Numbered from the stretch's first letter, positions 27,662-36,679 are shown. The stretch is 64,000 nt of DNA from Betaproteobacteria bacterium (GCA_009693235.1 SHXR01000005.1:23373-87372); one strand, 5' to 3'. Translations and numbers: made by a program. The notes: generated by a model from the letters alone, not told the origin.

Positions 27662-28546
27662 ATGGGTGCTGCACAACTCGTTGAGCTTGCCGTCGGCGGG
27701 TTGGCGATCGGTTGCATCTACAGTCTCATCGCGCTTGGCATGACGATGATCATCCGGGCCACCGGGATTGTTCACTTCGCGCAAGGCGAAGTGATGATGG
27801 TGGGGTCCGTGCTCGGCCTGTCTGCGCTGCTGCTCCTCCATCTGCCATTTCTGGCGGTCCTCTTGGTCGGCATGGCGATCGCGGGTATCGCTGCCGTGGC
27901 CATCGAGCTTGGCATCTATCGAACGCTGCGCATGCGGGGCACGCCGCTCGCCAACATCATCATCGCCACCATCGGCGTATCCATCTTGCTGCAAAACGTG
28001 GTGCAGCTCGCCTGGGGCTCGGAGCCCAAGTCCTATCCGAAGCTCTTCGCGACAGACCACTACACATTCGGCGCCGCCAAGTTATCGCCGCAACTGATCT
28101 GGATCATCGTGCTCGGTGTCGTCGTGATGCTCGCGCTCCAGGCGTTCCTGCGCTGGACGCGCACCGGTATCGCGATGCAGGCAGCCGCGCAGGATCCGGA
28201 GGCGGCCCAGCTCATGGGCATCAATCTCACCCGCAGCACCGCGATCACGTTCCTCATCGGCGGCGTGCTAGCCGGCGCCGCGGGCGTGTTGCTCGGATCG
28301 ATGTTCTTTGCATCATTTAGCATGGGTTTTCTGCCCGGCATCAAAGCCTTCGTGGCCGCCACGCTGGGTGGCTTGGGCAGTATCGGCGGTGCGATGGTGG
28401 GCGGCATCCTGTTTGGTTTGCTGGAAACGTTCGGCGCGGTGTGGATATCCACTGCCTACAAGGACGCGATCGGCATGGTGCTGTTGATTGTGATTCTGCT
28501 GGTGTTCCCGCAAGGGCTCGCCGGATTGGTGCGCCGTGGACGATAA
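27662..28546 (+). CDS. Branched-chain amino acid-type ABC permease (LivH family)
   Basis: A 294-residue membrane protein beginning MGAAQLVELAVGGLAIGCIYSLIA in a family-typical way, with about eight hydrophobic segments and GFLPGIKAFVAATLGGLGSI near the C-terminus. I use the ATG at 27662, nine bases after GGAG; a TTG at 27656 is too close. It is the first gene of the five-gene importer 27662-32296 and overlaps livM by 11 bp. Confidence 0.92.
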   Translation: MGAAQLVELAVGGLAIGCIYSLIALGMTMIIRATGIVHFAQGEVMMVGSVLGLSALLLLHLPFLAVLLVGMAIAGIAAVAIELGIYRTLRMRGTPLANIIIATIGVSILLQNVVQLAWGSEPKSYPKLFATDHYTFGAAKLSPQLIWIIVLGVVVMLALQAFLRWTRTGIAMQAAAQDPEAAQLMGINLTRSTAITFLIGGVLAGAAGVLLGSMFFASFSMGFLPGIKAFVAATLGGLGSIGGAMVGGILFGLLETFGAVWISTAYKDAIGMVLLIVILLVFPQGLAGLVRRGR

Positions 28547-29528
28547 ATTCCCACGCACCCTCGTCTGGGCGGGACGCATCGTGATGTTTGCGATCCTTGC
28601 CGCGTTGCCGCTCATCAGTCAGCAGGACTATTTCATTCACGTCGTGAGCCTCGCGCTGATCTTCGGCGTCGCCGCGCTTGGCATGCAGCTGCTGCTCGGA
28701 TATGCCGGATTGCTGTCGGTCGGACAGGCGGCATTTCTCGGCATTGGCGCCTATACCTCGGCGATGCTCACCAAGGAACATGCCTGGCCATTTCTCGCGG
28801 CTTTTCTCGCAGCCGGCGTCGTGAGCGCATTGGTGAGTCTCGTCCTCGTGCCGATCACGCGGCTACGCGGCATCTATCTTGGTGTTGCAACGCTGGGCTT
28901 TACGATCATCGTGCATCTTGTTATGGTCAACGAGGAGTGGTTGACCGGCGGAACCCTTGGCGTGCTCGCGATTCCCCATCCGAGCATCGGCCCATGGAAG
29001 CTTGGCAGTGAGGTCGCGGTGTACTACTTCTGCCTCGCCGTGCTGGTCATCGTGTTTCTCGCCTTTCATCGGCTTGGCGATTCGCGGTTCGGTCGCGCAT
29101 TGCAGGCCATCCAGCTCGATGAGGACGCGGCGCGCGCGAGCGGGATCAACATCACCCTCGTCAAGAGTCAGTGCTTTGTGGTCGCCGCCGTCGTCACCGG
29201 GTTCGCCGGTTCGCTGTTCGCCCATCACGCCCAGTACTTGAATCCCAACGACTTCACCTTCTGGAAGTCGATCGAAATTCTGATCATGGCCGCGGTCGGT
29301 GGTGTCGGCAGTCTCGCGGGCGCAGTCGTCGGTGCATTCGTCGTCGTGATCCTGCCGGAGGCGTTGCGCGCGATCGATCAGTGGCGCATGGTGATCTACG
29401 GGTCGCTGCTCATCGTGTTCATGGGCTTCGGGCCCCGGGGTATGGCGGGCCTGTTCGCCCTCGCAACGAGGTGGATCCTCGCACGTGGGCAGGCTGGCGT
29501 GCCGGTGGCGAAGGCGGCACGCCTATGA
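28536..29528 (+). CDS. Branched-chain amino acid-type ABC permease (LivM family)
   Basis: A 330-residue permease beginning with GTG at 28536 inside livH. It has IFGVAALGMQLLLGYAGLLSVGQAAFLGIGAY, a stretch strongly conserved in LivM, and KSIEILIMAAVGGVGSLAGA near the end. It forms the membrane heterodimer with LivH and overlaps livG by ATGA. Confidence 0.92.
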   Translation: MDDKFPRTLVWAGRIVMFAILAALPLISQQDYFIHVVSLALIFGVAALGMQLLLGYAGLLSVGQAAFLGIGAYTSAMLTKEHAWPFLAAFLAAGVVSALVSLVLVPITRLRGIYLGVATLGFTIIVHLVMVNEEWLTGGTLGVLAIPHPSIGPWKLGSEVAVYYFCLAVLVIVFLAFHRLGDSRFGRALQAIQLDEDAARASGINITLVKSQCFVVAAVVTGFAGSLFAHHAQYLNPNDFTFWKSIEILIMAAVGGVGSLAGAVVGAFVVVILPEALRAIDQWRMVIYGSLLIVFMGFGPRGMAGLFALATRWILARGQAGVPVAKAARL

Positions 29529-30328
29529 CGCCCGTCCTTGAGATCGCCACGGTCACCCGCCGCTTCGGTGGGCTGGTCGCCATCGACGAGGTGACGACCG
29601 CCATCGCACCGGGTGAGATTCGCGGCATTATCGGGCCCAACGGCGCCGGCAAGACCACCCTTCTCAACATCATGAGTGGTCATATGCGGCCATCGTCCGG
29701 CCGCGTCCTCTTTGCGGGCCGCGATATCACGAAAGCGCGCGCCGACAAGGTCGCGGCAATGGGTGTGCGACGCACCTTTCAAAACGTGCGGCTATTCGGT
29801 GAGATGACCGTGCTTGGCAATGTACTCGTGGGCCTGCACGCCAACGGCCGGGCCGGCATCTTCGCTGCGTTATTGCGAACCGGCCGCCAGCGCCGCGAAG
29901 AACATTCCATGATCGACACCGCCATGCAGGCCCTCGAACGCGTCGGCCTCGCCGCCCAGGCCAACACCATCGCGTCATCGCTTGCCTACGGACACCGCAA
30001 AGTACTCGAAATCGCCCGGGCCATCGTCGCGGCACCGAAAGTGTTGCTGCTCGACGAACCGGCAGCGGGTCTCAATGCAAGCGAGGCCGCCAATCTCATC
30101 GGCGTCATCCGGCGCATCAATGCAGAGGGCGTCACCGTGGCGATCGTCGAGCACCACATGGAAGTGATCATGAAGGTGTGCTCACGCATTACCGTGCTCA
30201 ACTACGGGAAGCACCTGGCCGAGGGGACGCCCGCCGAAGTGCAGGGAAATGCACAGGTGATCGAGGCCTACCTGGGGCGCGGTGGCGTCGCCGAGCGGAT
30301 CATGGAACTCAAGGCTGCCCATGCTTGA
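29525..30328 (+). CDS. Branched-chain amino acid-type ABC ATPase (LivG family)
   Basis: A 267-residue ATPase; the start is the ATG at 29525 overlapping the livM stop. Walker A GPNGAGKTT, the LivG pattern GVRRTFQNVRLFGEMTVLGN, signature SLAYGHRKVLEIARAI (SYG-type instead of LSGGQ, as is normal for LivG) and Walker B LLLDEPAAGLN are all present. The gene overlaps livF by 8 bp. Confidence 0.93.
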   Translation: MTPVLEIATVTRRFGGLVAIDEVTTAIAPGEIRGIIGPNGAGKTTLLNIMSGHMRPSSGRVLFAGRDITKARADKVAAMGVRRTFQNVRLFGEMTVLGNVLVGLHANGRAGIFAALLRTGRQRREEHSMIDTAMQALERVGLAAQANTIASSLAYGHRKVLEIARAIVAAPKVLLLDEPAAGLNASEAANLIGVIRRINAEGVTVAIVEHHMEVIMKVCSRITVLNYGKHLAEGTPAEVQGNAQVIEAYLGRGGVAERIMELKAAHA

Positions 30329-31061
30329 GCTCAAACATTTGCAGGTGGCCTACCGCGGCGTGCTGGCGTTGCATGATGTGAGTCTCATCGTCCATCGCGG
30401 CGAGATCGTCACCCTCATCGGCACGAACGGCACCGGCAAGACCACGACGCTCAAGGCGATTTCCGGCCTGGTGCGCGCCACGCAAGGGAAAATTCTGTTG
30501 GAGGGCGAGCGGATCGAAGCGCTGGGTCCGGATCAGATCGTCGCACGCGGGATTGCGCATGTGCCCGAGGGCCGGCGCGTGTTTCCGCAGCTTTCCGTGC
30601 ATGAGAACCTCACGGTCGGGGCGCATCTGGTGAAAGACAGCAAGGAGATCAGGCGTGTGCTGGATGAGGTCTTCGCGATGTTTCCGCGCCTTGCCGAGCG
30701 CAGGCGCCAGCTGGGTGAAACCCTCTCTGGTGGCGAACAGCAGATGCTCGCGCTCGGGCGCGCAATGATGTCAAAGCCCAGACTCCTGATGCTGGATGAG
30801 CCATCGCTTGGCCTCGCCCCGATGGTCGTCGAAGAAGTTGCGAAAGCGGTCCTTGCACTGCGCAAGACCGGCGTCACGGTGCTCCTCGTGGAGCAGAACG
30901 CGACGCTCGCGCTCGCCATGTGTGACCGCGGCTACGTGCTCGAACACGGACGCGTCACGCTGAGCGATACCGGCACAGCGCTGCAGCGCAATCCGCGCGT
31001 GATTTCAAGTTATCTCGGCGGCGGCGTCGCCGACGATAGGGTGGAGGTCCGGACTGCTTAA
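30321..31061 (+). CDS. Branched-chain amino acid-type ABC ATPase (LivF family)
   Basis: A 246-residue ATPase beginning MLELKHLQVAYRGVLALHDV at 30321. Walker A GTNGTGKTT, then GIAHVPEGRRVFPQLSVHEN, signature TLSGGEQQMLALGRAMM and Walker B LLMLDEPSLGLAP are intact. Its TAA stop at 31059-31061 is part of the TTAA target duplication of MITE copy 3, so the element inserted exactly at the end of the gene and left the protein unchanged. Confidence 0.93.
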   Translation: MLELKHLQVAYRGVLALHDVSLIVHRGEIVTLIGTNGTGKTTTLKAISGLVRATQGKILLEGERIEALGPDQIVARGIAHVPEGRRVFPQLSVHENLTVGAHLVKDSKEIRRVLDEVFAMFPRLAERRRQLGETLSGGEQQMLALGRAMMSKPRLLMLDEPSLGLAPMVVEEVAKAVLALRKTGVTVLLVEQNATLALAMCDRGYVLEHGRVTLSDTGTALQRNPRVISSYLGGGVADDRVEVRTA

Positions 31062-31154
31062 GGAAACGCTGTTAAGCTATCTCGCGTAATCGGCGTGACC
31101 ATATTTTTCGGGGAGTTACGAGGGGGTGAGCACCCTTGTTCAGTTATTCCTTAA
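31058..31154. mobile_element. MITE, copy 3, inserted at the livF stop codon
   Basis: The 89-bp element 31062-31150 is flanked by TTAA at 31058-31061 and 31151-31154. Ends: GGAAACGCTGTTAAGC on the left and GGAATAACTGAACAAG inverted on the right; the internal hairpin is GGGGGTG-AG-CACCC. The left TTAA contains the TAA stop of livF. Removal of the element and one TTAA would restore livF and the binding-protein gene with a short 16-bp spacing. The hairpin now lies in the operon between livF and the binding protein and could attenuate or stabilise the message (inference). Confidence 0.88.
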
Positions 31155-31174
31155 CCGCAATGGAGGGCAATGCA

Positions 31175-32296
31175 ATGGTCAGAATGTCATTGGTCGCTAC
31201 AGTGGTGTCGTTTGGATTCGCAGTGTTGGCAGGCAACGCGTTTGCGCAGGTGAAAATCGGCATTTTCGGTCCAATGACAGGAGATGCCGCGGGGTATGGG
31301 CAGAGCCTGCGTGAAGCCGTCGAAATGGTCGTTGCCGATAAGAACGCGAAAGGCGGTTTGCTTGGGCAGAAAATTCAAGTCGTCGTCGGCGACGATGCCG
31401 GCAAGCCCGAACAGGCAGTGAGCGTCGCTAAGCGTCTGGCGAGCAGCGATAATGTCGTCATCATGTTGGGCAGCATTTCAAGCCCTGCGAGTCTGGCCGC
31501 CTCGCAGGTCGCGCAGCAGACGCAAACGGCGCAGATCGTGATCTCTGGCACCGCCCAGCGCATTACCACGCAAGGCAATCCCTGGGTGTTCCGATCCGCC
31601 GTGCCCGACACGAAGCTTGCCGGTGATCTGGCCGATTTCGTCAACGAAAAATTCGCCGGCAAGAAGAAGGTCGCGTTCCTCTATGTGAACGACGACTTCG
31701 GACGGGGCGGTATCGAGGGGTTCAAGGCGCGCGCAAAAAACTACGGCATCGAGCCGGTCGCCGATGAGAAATACACGCGCGGCGATCTGGATTTCACTGC
31801 GCAGCTTGCTCGCATCAAGAACGCCAATCCCGATTTCGTGGTCGAGTGGTCCCGCTACGCAGAGGGCGCGCTCATCGCCAAGCAACGCCTGCAAGCAGGC
31901 ATCGGCGCGCCGTTCCTCGGCTCCGATGGCGCGGCGCATCCGAAGTATCTGGAGCTTGGTACGCCCTCGGTGAACGGCGTCTACTATGCGACCCACTTCA
32001 GCCCATCGACGGTGGCGGGCAACAAAACCGGTGAAGCCTTCATCGAGCGGGTCAAGACGACGTTGAAAAAGGATCCGGACTTCGTCCACGCACAAGCGTT
32101 CGATGCGATTACCGCCGCCATCGCAGCAATCGAGAAGGCCGGCTCGACCGACAAGACGAAAATTCGCGATGCGCTGCGCACGGTCGACTTCGACGGCGCA
32201 CGCGGTCGCTTCAAGTTCGACCAGAAGGGCGATCCGGAACTGGTCACGCACATTGTGCTTGTCAGGGACGGCAAAGAAACCAACGGTCGCAAATAG
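31175..32296 (+). CDS. Branched-chain amino acid-type ABC substrate-binding protein (LivJ family)
   Basis: The ATG at 31175 lies seven bases after GGAGGG and gives 373 residues with a signal peptide ending NAFAQ. The mature part opens VKIGIFGPMTGDAAGYGQSL and has GLLGQKIQVVVGDDAGKPEQ and YVNDDFGRGGIEGF, the periplasmic type I fold used by Liv-type and aromatic-acid importers. Ligand unknown: the family also binds amides, urea and aromatic acids. It is followed after 12 bp by the triple RidA gene, which suggests a nitrogen-containing substrate. Confidence 0.9.
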   Translation: MVRMSLVATVVSFGFAVLAGNAFAQVKIGIFGPMTGDAAGYGQSLREAVEMVVADKNAKGGLLGQKIQVVVGDDAGKPEQAVSVAKRLASSDNVVIMLGSISSPASLAASQVAQQTQTAQIVISGTAQRITTQGNPWVFRSAVPDTKLAGDLADFVNEKFAGKKKVAFLYVNDDFGRGGIEGFKARAKNYGIEPVADEKYTRGDLDFTAQLARIKNANPDFVVEWSRYAEGALIAKQRLQAGIGAPFLGSDGAAHPKYLELGTPSVNGVYYATHFSPSTVAGNKTGEAFIERVKTTLKKDPDFVHAQAFDAITAAIAAIEKAGSTDKTKIRDALRTVDFDGARGRFKFDQKGDPELVTHIVLVRDGKETNGRK

Positions 32297-32308
32297 TCGA
32301 AAGGAGCC

Positions 32309-33556
32309 ATGATGAAAATAGAATACTTTCATTCCGATACGCCACGACCGCTGGCGAATTACTCCGAGGTCGTAAGCGCAGGTCCGTACGTCTTCCCGGC
32401 CGGTCAGGTCGCGACCGATTTCAAGAACGGCATCGCACCGTCGGCCAAGCGCGGCGCATCGTTCCCGTACTACGGTTCGGACATCAAGCTGCAAACGCGG
32501 TACATCCTCGAGAATTTCAAGAAGACCTTCGTCGCGGCGGGTACATCGATCGACAACGTCATCAAGGCGCAGGTGTTCCTCACCGATCTCAACAACTTCA
32601 ATGCGTTTGATGAGGTCTGGAAGGAATATTTCAAGACGCCGCCGCCACGCACAACGATCGGCACGACCGCCCTGTTGCTGCCCGATGCATTGATCGAAAT
32701 CGACCTGGTGGCCTACACGCCGGGAAAAGGAATCGAACGTCAAGCGATCAAATCGAGCGCGCCGCAACCGCTTGCCGTCTACACCGAGGCCTTCGTCTGC
32801 GGTCACCTCGTCTATGCCGCCGGGCAACTTGCGAGTGACTTCAAGGCCGGCGTCCCGGCCGAAGCGCGCAAGGCGCCCGGTTTTCCCTACTATGGATCGG
32901 ACATCAAACGGCAGACGCGATTCATCCTGGAAAACTGCAAGAAGACCTTTGAGGCGGCCGGCAGCTCCCTGGATGAAGTCGTCAAGGCGCAGGTGTTTCT
33001 GACCAATCTCAACGACTTCAACGAAATGGATGAAGTCTGGCGCGAATACTTCAAAACGCCGCCGCCCCGCACCACGGTGGGCACCACAGGTCTCCTGATT
33101 CAGGACTCCCTGGTCGAGATTGATCTCATTGCGTCCAAAGGCATGAAGCGCGAAATCATCAAGTCCTCAGCACCGACGCCGATGGCCAATTACTCCGAAG
33201 CGTTCAAGGTCGGCGACATCGTGTTCGCGGCGGGGCAGATCGCGAGCGACTACAAGACCGGCGTGCCGCCGGAAGCGCGCATCGATCCGAACTTCCCATA
33301 CTATGGATCGGCGATCAAGAAGCAGACCCGCTTCATTCTCGAGAATTTGAAGAGGACGTTCGAGGCGGCGGGTTCTTCGCTCGATCACGTCGTGAAGTCG
33401 CAGGTATTCCTCACCGATCCCAACAACTTCAACGGATTCGACGAGGTGTGGCGCGAATACTTCAAGGTACCGCCGCCGCGCACAACGGTCGGGACGAGCG
33501 GCTTGCTCGTAAAGGACACTCTGGTGGAGATCGATCTGGTGGGCGTGGTGAAGTAG
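32309..33556 (+). CDS. Protein of three tandem RidA (YjgF/Rid) domains
   Basis: A 415-residue cytoplasmic protein made of three clearly homologous Rid domains at about 1-138, 139-278 and 279-415. Each domain repeats AGQ(V/L/I)A(T/S)D, FPYYGS.IK.QTR, AQVFLT or SQVFLT, and ends PPPRTT.GT followed by a (I/V)EID segment. The arginines at 114, 254 and 391 align with E. coli RidA Arg105, and the glutamates at 130, 270 and 407 with Glu120, so every domain keeps the residues used to hydrolyse enamine/imine intermediates. RidA is normally a 130-residue homotrimer with active sites between subunits, so this looks like a covalent trimer. An ATG at 32312 is better spaced from AGGAG than 32309. Last gene of the Liv operon. 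Confidence 0.9.
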   Translation: MMKIEYFHSDTPRPLANYSEVVSAGPYVFPAGQVATDFKNGIAPSAKRGASFPYYGSDIKLQTRYILENFKKTFVAAGTSIDNVIKAQVFLTDLNNFNAFDEVWKEYFKTPPPRTTIGTTALLLPDALIEIDLVAYTPGKGIERQAIKSSAPQPLAVYTEAFVCGHLVYAAGQLASDFKAGVPAEARKAPGFPYYGSDIKRQTRFILENCKKTFEAAGSSLDEVVKAQVFLTNLNDFNEMDEVWREYFKTPPPRTTVGTTGLLIQDSLVEIDLIASKGMKREIIKSSAPTPMANYSEAFKVGDIVFAAGQIASDYKTGVPPEARIDPNFPYYGSAIKKQTRFILENLKRTFEAAGSSLDHVVKSQVFLTDPNNFNGFDEVWREYFKVPPPRTTVGTSGLLVKDTLVEIDLVGVVK

Positions 33557-33563
33557 GCGCCGC

Positions 33564-33586
33564 CGGCCCCTTTCACGAGGGGGCCG
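33564..33586 (+). terminator. GC-rich hairpin after the Liv operon
   Basis: CGGCCCC and GGGGCCG form a strong stem about 8 bp after the triple RidA stop, with loop TTTCACGAG. No T run follows, so it may be a transcript end that needs Rho or just a stabiliser. The next gene lies on the other strand. Confidence 0.4.
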
Positions 33587-33785
33587 CACGGTGCCGCGTG
33601 CCGGGACTTGAATGAGAGGGGGCACGATCGGCTGGAATTGGCGAATGGCGCCTCTAATGTGTAGGGAAAAGCAAAGCGCCTTTCGCCTTAATCAAGGTAG
33701 ACTTGGTTCGACCTCTTTGAATACGCTATCGGGTGCTACGGAACGTGCCGCGTTTTTGCCCCACAGTTTCCTACGCATGGGCTTC

Positions 33786-35102
33786 CTACTTCGCCGGCAT
33801 CGAATGCTGCGGCAGCCACAATGCGATTTCCGGGAACACGAAAAGGAGCGCCACCATTGCGATCATTATGAGAACGAACGGTGTCGTCCCCACCGTCACA
33901 TCGCGCGCGCTCGCGCCTGGCATCATCCCCTGTATCACGAAGAGATTGAGGCCGACCGGTGGTGTGATGAAGCCGATCTCCAACCAGATGATCATGATGA
34001 TGCCGAACCACACCGCATCGAAACCGAACGCCACCACCAGGGGAAAGAGAATTGGCAGGATGATGATCATCACCGACAGCTCTTCCAGCGCGTAGGCGAT
34101 CGCGAGCAGCACCGCGAACACGAGGACGAAGAACGCCCATTTGGGAAGATCGAGTCCGACGATATTTTCCATCAAGGCGCGCGGCGTGCCGATGAGCGCG
34201 ATCACGTGCGAGAAAATCGCCGCGAACATGATGATGAGCATCACCATTGAGGTGGTGCGCACCGTCTCGTAGAACGCTTGCTTCAACGCGGCCCAGGAGA
34301 GCGCGCGCATCCAAGCGGCGATCATCAGACTCACTAGGCTCCCCAGCGCCGCGGCTTCGGTTGGGGTGACAATACCGATATACATGGAGCCCATCACCAC
34401 CAATATCAGGAGCGCCACCGGCCCCATTTCGCGCAGGCCCGCGATTTTCTCGGCGAGCGCACCATGATCGTCCGGGCTGCGCGGCGCGACTTCCGGTCGC
34501 AGCGTCGCGTACACCACCACATAAACGACGAACAACAACGCGAGCAGAATACCGGGCACGATCCCCGCCATATACAAATGCCCGATCGAGGTCTCGGTCA
34601 TGACGCCGTAGATGATCATCGGAATCGACGGTGGAATGAGAATGCCAAGCGTGCCACCGGCCGCGAGCGAACCGATGATCAATGGGCGCGCATAGCCACG
34701 CTTTTGCATTTCCGGAATGGCGATCAAACCGATCGTCGCCGCGGTGGCAACGCTGGACCCTGACACCGCCGCGAAAATCGCGCACGACAACACGCTCGCG
34801 ATTGCCATGCCACCGGGCAGAAAGCCCACCCACTTCGACACCGCGGTGAAAAGACCCTTGCCGATGCCTGAATGCAGCAGCACCGCACTCATGAATACAA
34901 ACAGCGGGAGAGCAATGAAGTTGAAGCTGGTCGCATTGCTCCAGGCGATCGACCCCACCACCGATAGCCCGACGTTCCAACCTTTCAGGTAGACGAGACC
35001 AAGCATCCCAACCAGCGCAAGGGATAACGCGATCTCAAGGCCGATGGCAAAGCAAAAGAACAAGAGGCCCAGCAACAACGTACCGAGGAGCGCTTCGCTC
35101 AT
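33786..35102 (-). CDS. TRAP transporter large permease (DctM), system 1
   Basis: A 438-residue membrane protein with about twelve hydrophobic segments. LGILIPPSIPMIIYGVMTETSIG, IVTPTEAAALG and EIGFITPPVGLNLFVI are conserved DctM positions. It carries the sodium-coupled transport step of system 1 and overlaps dctQ by 4 bp. It is the last gene of the minus-strand operon racemase-dctP-dctQ-dctM. Confidence 0.93.
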   Translation of the reverse strand: MSEALLGTLLLGLLFFCFAIGLEIALSLALVGMLGLVYLKGWNVGLSVVGSIAWSNATSFNFIALPLFVFMSAVLLHSGIGKGLFTAVSKWVGFLPGGMAIASVLSCAIFAAVSGSSVATAATIGLIAIPEMQKRGYARPLIIGSLAAGGTLGILIPPSIPMIIYGVMTETSIGHLYMAGIVPGILLALLFVVYVVVYATLRPEVAPRSPDDHGALAEKIAGLREMGPVALLILVVMGSMYIGIVTPTEAAALGSLVSLMIAAWMRALSWAALKQAFYETVRTTSMVMLIIMFAAIFSHVIALIGTPRALMENIVGLDLPKWAFFVLVFAVLLAIAYALEELSVMIIILPILFPLVVAFGFDAVWFGIIMIIWLEIGFITPPVGLNLFVIQGMMPGASARDVTVGTTPFVLIMIAMVALLFVFPEIALWLPQHSMPAK

Positions 35103-35629
35103 AAGGATTTTGGCGCCTTCTCGCCGGACAGTTCCAGGCGAACTTCACCCAGCTCACTCTTCGGTCCGTTCAAGCGGCGTAGCTGCCGCGCGAGCGCGAT
35201 CAACATGGCGATCGCAAACAGCGCGAGTCCAAGCGGAATAAATGCCATCGGCAGCCAGAGCGGATACAGCATCACCGCTGACAGACGGCCATAGTCGAAT
35301 GCCGTGATGGTGGTCTGCAGGGTCACCCACGTCACAATCAGGACGAGCCCGCAACCCACCAGCAAAGTGAGGGCCCGTAGCCGCGCGCGGCGTACCGGCG
35401 TCAGGCTGTTGGTGAGCAGATCGACCCGGACATGCCCACCCGAAACGAATGTGTAGGCGAGGCCACCAAAAATAATCAGAATCTGCAGGTAGCTCGCCAA
35501 CTCGTCGACAAATAGCTGCGGCGCGTCGACAAAATAGCGCATCAACACATCGAACGAGATAAGCACGGTGATGAGTAGGGTCACCACGCCACCGACGAGG
35601 GCCGCGCCCTTGGCGATACGTTCAATCAT
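35099..35629 (-). CDS. TRAP transporter small permease (DctQ), system 1
   Basis: A 176-residue protein with four hydrophobic helices and the DctQ pattern VLMRYFVDAPQLFVDELASY plus SGGHVRVDLL. It links the binding protein to DctM in the inner membrane. It lies 27 bp after dctP and overlaps dctM by ATGA-type contact. Confidence 0.88.
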   Translation of the reverse strand: MIERIAKGAALVGGVVTLLITVLISFDVLMRYFVDAPQLFVDELASYLQILIIFGGLAYTFVSGGHVRVDLLTNSLTPVRRARLRALTLLVGCGLVLIVTWVTLQTTITAFDYGRLSAVMLYPLWLPMAFIPLGLALFAIAMLIALARQLRRLNGPKSELGEVRLELSGEKAPKSL

Positions 35630-35656
35630 CCGCAGCCTGTTTGGATCGAGCGCGCC

Positions 35657-36658
35657 TCAGCGCCCAAGCGACTTCGAGGCAATGTCCAATGCGTTCTTGC
35701 CGTTCGCACCGGTGCGCTTCAGCCAAATATCCCAGGCCGATCGACTCGCTTGACGTGCCTTGGCGATTTCCTCGGCGGCCGGATCGACGATGGTCATGCC
35801 TAGTTCGGTGACGCGCTTGCGTGCGCGGTCATCGAGCGCCTTGGCATCAGCCCATTCCTTGTCTTCGAAGCTGACCGCCTTCAATGACGCCTGCACGACG
35901 TCTTGCAAATCCTTGGGCAAGGCGTTCCAGGCCTTCATGTTGGTGGCCAACCATTCGGTCGATCCACCCGAAAGGTTCCAGAAATTCATGAATTTCGATA
36001 CCTCGAAGAACTTCATCGGCTCGGCATTGGTCGCGGAGGTCATCGCGCCATCCACAACGCCTCGTTGCAAGGCGGTGTAGACCTCGCCGAACGGGATGCT
36101 CACCGGCGCCGCGCCAAGTGCTTTGGCGAGATCCGCCGACTCCGAACCATACACCCGGAATTTCTTGCCCTTCCAATCGGCCAGCGTGCGAATCGGCTGA
36201 TTCGCGAAGAGTTGTTGTGTGGGCCACGAGTGCACCGTCAGCAATTTGAGGCCGCGCTTGGCCATCATGTCGGTGGAATAACCGCGCAATGCCTCGGCCG
36301 CCTTGCGGTGCTCATCCAGCGTTTCGGTAAAGAACGGCAGTTCGAGCACGCCCAATTCGAGCAGCACATCGGTCAGATACGCCGAGAGGACAGGCGCGAT
36401 TTCAACGCGGCCATCCAACAATGCGGGAAGCATCTCGGGGCCCGGATAGAGCGACGAGGCGGCATGCACACGGATCTCCATGCGCCCCCGCGACAGCTCC
36501 TTCACTTTGGCGCCGAACGCCGTCATGTTAACCGTATGAAAATACGATGGGCCGGTGACATGCGGCAGATTCCAGACGATCGGTTTGGTCTGCGCCTGTG
36601 CCAGTCCAACCGCAGCGGCGATACCAAGGCCCAGAGCGAGCCGATGATGCAATTTCAT
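35657..36658 (-). CDS. TRAP transporter substrate-binding protein (DctP), system 1
   Basis: A 333-residue exported protein (signal peptide ending GLAQAQ, AGGAG seven bases upstream). DctP features are RVYGSESADLAKALGAAPVSIPFGEVYTALQ, with the Arg that normally binds a carboxylate, and GVVDGAMTSA. The expected ligand is an organic acid. It follows the Asp/Glu racemase-like gene by 21 bp, so both belong to one unit and the enzyme may act on the imported acid. Confidence 0.92.
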   Translation of the reverse strand: MKLHHRLALGLGIAAAVGLAQAQTKPIVWNLPHVTGPSYFHTVNMTAFGAKVKELSRGRMEIRVHAASSLYPGPEMLPALLDGRVEIAPVLSAYLTDVLLELGVLELPFFTETLDEHRKAAEALRGYSTDMMAKRGLKLLTVHSWPTQQLFANQPIRTLADWKGKKFRVYGSESADLAKALGAAPVSIPFGEVYTALQRGVVDGAMTSATNAEPMKFFEVSKFMNFWNLSGGSTEWLATNMKAWNALPKDLQDVVQASLKAVSFEDKEWADAKALDDRARKRVTELGMTIVDPAAEEIAKARQASRSAWDIWLKRTGANGKNALDIASKSLGR

Positions 36659-36679
36659 GGATGTCTCCTCTCGTAGAAT

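Noticed and set aside
31478..32827. A 449-codon minus-strand frame spanning two genes.
   Set aside because: Antisense to the binding protein and the first Rid domain; no family features.
32309..33556. A recent tandem duplication or an assembly artefact as source of the triple RidA gene.
   Set aside because: The three domains differ at many positions at both DNA and protein level, so it is an old triplication and not a collapsed repeat.
33612..34250. A 212-codon plus-strand frame rich in His, Glu and Arg.
   Set aside because: It is antisense to the conserved dctM gene and has the composition of a shadow frame.
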